This document shows positions 61,323-64,000 of a stretch of DNA of 64,000 bases, in pieces. The notes below the pieces were generated by a model that worked only from the letters and a program-made list of their open reading frames with translations, was not told the origin of the DNA and did no database searches. The stretch is from assembly GCF_012396615.1 (NCBI RefSeq), contig NZ_JAAXPV010000009.1:44026-108025 (forward strand), in the 5' to 3' direction. The translations under genes were made by a program, and so were the position numbers. Each line of letters begins with the position of its first letter. Position 1 is the first letter of the stretch. Source of the stretch: Rothia terrae (lineage in GTDB: Bacteria > Actinomycetota > Actinomycetes > Actinomycetales > Micrococcaceae).

Positions 61323-61370
61323 CCGGCACCGGTGCACGCCCCAATAATGCGCACCGGTGCCGGTCTTTTT
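61323..61370 (+). terminator. Terminator of the VIT1-type gene
   Basis: A perfect 13-bp stem CCGGCACCGGTGC / GCACCGGTGCCGG (61323-61335 / 61351-61363) followed by TCTTTTTT. Confidence 0.9.
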
Positions 61371-61378
61371 TGTACTCA

Positions 61379-62237
61379 ATGAGGCTTATTCAAAAGTAGG
61401 AACACACCCCACACCCACCCACTAGACAACGGCCCCACCAGCGGCAAAAAATTGAGAATAAATCATCACAAATACTCTCAAAGCCATACCGGAGAGACCG
61501 TTGCCCCACAAGCCTATAACAGGCCCTAGCCACCAGCAATTCACCACGCTACTGACAGCCCTCAACAACCACCTCACCTGGTCAAAACCAGGCGGAAGGC
61601 CACCGACACAACCTCACCGAAGAACTCCTCGCAGAAATCTTCAACACCTCCCAGCCCACCATCTCACGGACCCTCAACACCGTTGAAAAAGCACTTGAGA
61701 AAGCCCTCAGGCCGCTAGAACAGTCTATAGAAAACAGCCTGAAAATCCCTGGTTCACTGGTGATCGACGGCACCCTAATTCCCACCTGGAACTGGCGTTC
61801 ACTAGGAAAAACAAACTTTTCTGGTAAGCATAAACGAGCCGGTTTCAACCATCAAGTGATTTGCACCCTGGGCGGGAAACTACTGGCCATCACTGACCCG
61901 GTCCCTGGCGCTAGGCATGATGCCTATGCCTTCAAGCATCATGGCTTGGAAAGATATCTTGATGAGAGCACTTTGGCTGATAAGGGTTACATCGGGTTGG
62001 GGCTGGCCACCCCAGTAAGACGCAGCAAAGCCCGCAGGATGCCTGCAGATGTGAAGGTGGTGAACAGGTTCATTAATTCACGCCGATCGGTGGTGGAGCC
62101 GGTGATTGCCTAGATCAAGACGTGGCGTGTTTTGCATACAGGTTTCCGGCGGCCGCTGAGCGTGTATGGGCGGGTGTTTGCGGTGGTGCGGGGGTTGGTG
62201 TTTTATGCTGCTGGGAGGACTTTTGAATAAGTCTCAT
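61379..62237 (+). mobile_element. Degenerate IS5-like insertion sequence
   Basis: About 859 bp bounded by 19-bp inverted repeats differing at one base: ATGAGGCTTATTCAAAAGT at the left (61379-61397) and its complement with one change at the right (62219-62237). It encodes one DDE transposase reading frame that is broken (see the pseudogene). The left flank is a native terminator; the right flank is AT-rich cargo. A related copy begins at 63872 in the same direction. Confidence 0.88.
61501..62230 (+). pseudogene. IS5-family DDE transposase, inactivated
   Basis: Starts at TTG 61501 (PHKPITGPSHQQFTTLL). The frame is lost between 61590 and 61620; the following coding frame reads RHNLTEELLAEIF, then SQPTISRTLNTVEKAL (HTH), VIDGTLIPTW (first Asp) and TDPVPGARHDAYAF. 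After EPVIA a TAG at 62111-62113 interrupts IKTWRVLHTGFRRPL, and the normal end is TAA at 62228. The first shift could be programmed, as in some IS5 groups, but the internal stop makes it inactive unless suppressed. Confidence 0.85.
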
Positions 62238-62267
62238 TATAACGCTCTTTGCCGAGGACGATTCGCA

Positions 62268-62597
62268 ATGAAAATAAGATGTGCTTTAGGCTGGTTGCTA
62301 GGAAATATAGCTTCCAGTTTATTACTCATTATTCCATCTTTTATACTAGTGCAATATTATATAGAATATATAGGCCCTATGAGTGGTTACTATGTATCTG
62401 AGAGGTTGGAGAATCCTGTTTTATATATCTTCGTATTTTTCTTACCTACCCTTTTACTATCGGTGAGCATTTTTTATATCACCAACAGAAAAATTTATAA
62501 AATATATCGTAAACTATTTTTAAAATTACTAGCTTATATAATATTTCTAACTCCCTCAATTTTCCTTATTTTCAAAGGTGTTGTAAGTGTTTATTAA
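62268..62597 (+). CDS. Small membrane protein of the IS-flanked cargo
   Basis: 109 aa from the ATG at 62268 with GAGGA upstream; longer reading would extend into the IS. Three membrane helices (CALGWLLGNIASSLLLIIPSF, PVLYIFVFFLPTLLLSVSIF and LAYIIFLTPSIFLIFKGVV) linked by short basic loops. Codons are strongly AT-rich, unlike all genes left of 61.3 kb. No family recognised. It overlaps the next gene by 11 bp, so the two proteins are probably made together. Confidence 0.7.
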   Translation: MKIRCALGWLLGNIASSLLLIIPSFILVQYYIEYIGPMSGYYVSERLENPVLYIFVFFLPTLLLSVSIFYITNRKIYKIYRKLFLKLLAYIIFLTPSIFLIFKGVVSVY

Positions 62598-63183
62598 GTA
62601 TTTAGATCGTAGACAATTTATTACGGGTTCATTGGCTATTACAATATGCCCAGTTGTTTCTTCTCAGCCAACTCCTCTAGCAAGCGAGTTAAACCAAGAA
62701 GTTTACGGGTATTCACTCAATGGGTGGCCGATACAAAATCCAGCTGATGATGTTTCTACAATTGAAAAATGTGATATTTCCGGGATTAGTTCCAGTTGTG
62801 AGATGAGAATCGGGGATGTGAATATCGTTCTTTCGGATTTGGCTCGTGAAATGCATTATCGTGTGAAAGATATTAGACCTGGGGAAATTTTGGGATGGAA
62901 AGATATGACCGAGGCTGCAATTCAAACCCCTGATTCTAATTTATCATCTGGTACTTCACTTCAAATTAGCCCCTCTATGCCTCTCGATTCTTACTTTGCA
63001 TATAAAATTCAGATAATTGAGGAAGTGCTCAAAGACTATGAAGGGGTAGTTTCCTGGGGCGGTGTCATGGATAAGAAAGACGAATCTCTCTTTTATATAA
63101 ATACATCCCCAAACAATCCTTTGTTCATAAAGGTTGCTGAAAAGGTGAGAGTGCGAAACTTTGCCGACGTGAGAATTAATTAA
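62587..63183 (+). CDS. Secreted M15-peptidase-like protein lacking zinc ligands
   Basis: 198 aa from GTG 62587 behind AAAGGTG. The N-terminus DRRQFITGSLAI resembles a twin-arginine signal, with a likely cleavage near residue 30. The rest aligns by eye with actinobacterial/phage M15 cell-wall peptidases: NGWPI, the MRIGDVNIVLSDLAREMH region, and EGVVSWGGVMDKKDESLFYI. In active enzymes, the segments SNHASGTAIDLN and DEMHFEI hold His, Asp and His that bind zinc. Here they read SNLSSGTSLQIS and DESLFYI, so all three ligands are replaced. I infer a catalytically dead, wall-binding or decoy protein. The comparison is from memory, not an alignment search. Confidence 0.65.
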   Translation: MFIKYLDRRQFITGSLAITICPVVSSQPTPLASELNQEVYGYSLNGWPIQNPADDVSTIEKCDISGISSSCEMRIGDVNIVLSDLAREMHYRVKDIRPGEILGWKDMTEAAIQTPDSNLSSGTSLQISPSMPLDSYFAYKIQIIEEVLKDYEGVVSWGGVMDKKDESLFYINTSPNNPLFIKVAEKVRVRNFADVRIN

Positions 63184-63265
63184 TTCTCAAATTATCTCAA
63201 TGTAGACCTTTTGCTCTTGAAGCTTATTCAAAATCGTATGAGACGAACTTCGTGGGGTGTGGAAC

Positions 63266-63852
63266 CTAGCGTAACTTTACTTTATTCACCGCGAAAAGAC
63301 TGATGAAATAGATGACTCCGAAAGTAATTACGCTACAAAGACTCAAACTTAACGCATCTGTAATATTTAGCCCACCAGAGCCCGTCAAAGCGGTTGATCC
63401 CAAACTCATCGTCCGGGTAATCAACCCCTGAGGCAAAACATAACTCAAAGGACGCAGAGTCACCGAAGTTACCGACGCAATACCCGCAACACATCCCAAA
63501 ATACAAACAGCTACCGGGGCAGCGAAAGACCGCAAAAATACCGACAGGAGAGTCTGCAGAGCAATAAGAGGCAATGCTCCAACTACTGCGAACAAACTGA
63601 CCAATGCCAGGTTTACAGGACTTCCTTCTGGAACATTCACAATCAAAAAACCAGAGATTAATGAGGCAATAATCAGCACTATCTGCATCGCTGCTGTCAA
63701 AATGAAAGCAACAAATACCTTAGTCAGTAATAACGAACTCACCCGAGAAGTGTTTGACAGTAAGGGATTCCAATTGTTTCCACGATGTTCCATCCTCCAC
63801 GAGGAAGAAACAATGAGGGAGACTCCAACTGAGTAGAAGATAAACCCATAAA
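63266..63852 (-). pseudogene. ABC-2 type permease truncated by an IS end
   Basis: The minus-strand frame is open from the stop at 63266 to the IS boundary at 63852, where it reads FYGFIFYSVGVSLIVSSSW and then RMEHRGNNWNPLLSNTS. Four or more C-terminal membrane helices remain. The EHRGNNWN motif after the first helices is like the ABC-2 permeases of lantibiotic self-immunity (LanE/LanG) systems. The N-terminal part and start are missing, and no ATPase gene is visible in the window. The first ATG inside (63793) would give only 175 aa. Confidence 0.7.
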
Positions 63853-63890
63853 ATGAGGCTTATTCAAAAGTATGAGGCTTATTCAAAAGT
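63853..63890 (+). repeat. Tandem duplication of the 19-bp IS inverted repeat
   Basis: ATGAGGCTTATTCAAAAGT occurs twice, head to tail, at 63853-63871 and 63872-63890 with no bases between. Only the second is followed by IS interior sequence. Confidence 0.95.
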
Positions 63891-64000
63891 AGGAACACAC
63901 CCACACCCCACCAACTAGACAACGGCCCCACCAGCGGCAAAAATAAGAGGATTAAATCACTACAAATAACCTCAAACCATACCGGAAGAACCGTTGCTCC
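63872..64000 (+). mobile_element. Left end of a second related IS5-like element (cut by window edge)
   Basis: After the second repeat copy, the sequence matches the left element at roughly nine positions in ten (AGGAACACAC..., CTAGACAACGGCCCCACCAG, and the run before the transposase TTG). It has small indels, so it is a diverged relative and not an identical copy. The same orientation as the first makes a direct-repeat pair around the cargo. Confidence 0.88.

Noticed and set aside
1..64000. CRISPR array, prophage or restriction-modification system
   Set aside because: No regularly spaced repeats, cas genes, phage structural genes or methylase/endonuclease motifs were found. The M15-like protein recalls phage lysins, but no other phage gene accompanies it.

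Overview
The window looks like chromosomal DNA of a moderately GC-rich Gram-positive actinobacterium, most likely Rothia or a close relative in the Micrococcaceae. This is inferred from protein character and gene order, not from a database search. It is gene-dense and mostly housekeeping. About 50 protein genes, one tRNA, one strong riboswitch candidate and many hairpin terminators can be supported. The last 2.6 kb are clearly different: AT-rich and bounded by insertion-sequence ends.

Layout. 1-2230 (-): start of a Tad-type pilus/secretion operon (tadA, tadB, edge of a tadC-like gene). 2363-15885: a block whose gene order recalls the mycobacterial acs-nth-crp-ponA2 neighbourhood: a stand-alone family A DNA polymerase, a CoA-type Nudix hydrolase, nth, acs, aroQ, marP-like protease, crp, a second Nudix protein, ridA, DUF4177, a class A PBP and a metallophosphoesterase. 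16087-19724: a heterodimeric ABC exporter. 19839-21554: dld (D-lactate dehydrogenase). 21713: tRNA-Pro(CGG). 21891-23841: divergent arsR-arsC / acr3 arsenic locus. 24065-27305: an MMPL exporter and a DUF418-like membrane protein. 27496-33594: lutABC, divergent lactate permease and a FadR-type regulator. 33673-45824: purine genes purD-purC and purF-purM, interleaved with a tetR-mmpL pair, asparaginase II and an SCP-like protein. 45890-49560: a GT2-GtrA glycosyltransferase, a phosphodiester glycosidase and a frameshifted FAD monooxygenase. 49791: DUF3073. 50342-53603: a lipoprotein - VTC - DUF4956 operon. 53814-61292: sirtuin, clpB with a HAIR operator, a HAD phosphatase, dps, and a ferritin-like/VIT1 metal transporter behind a yybP-ykoY (Mn2+) riboswitch.

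How the parts fit. D-lactate (dld), L-lactate (lctP, lutABC) and acetate (acs) uptake or oxidation genes, with crp, suggest a lactate-consuming lifestyle. Metal and stress handling is represented by the ars locus, dps, clpB under HspR-type control and the riboswitch-controlled VIT1 gene.

The most unusual part is the right end (61379-64000). Two related IS5-like elements in direct orientation flank an AT-rich cargo: a small membrane protein, a secreted protein that resembles actinobacterial M15 cell-wall peptidases but appears to have lost all three zinc ligands, and an ABC-2 permease truncated at an IS end. Other structure not explained by genes: an over-represented octamer AGGACGCG (about 31 copies on both strands), two 62-nt hairpins with the same 28-6-28 geometry, and a nested inverted-repeat block upstream of clpB.
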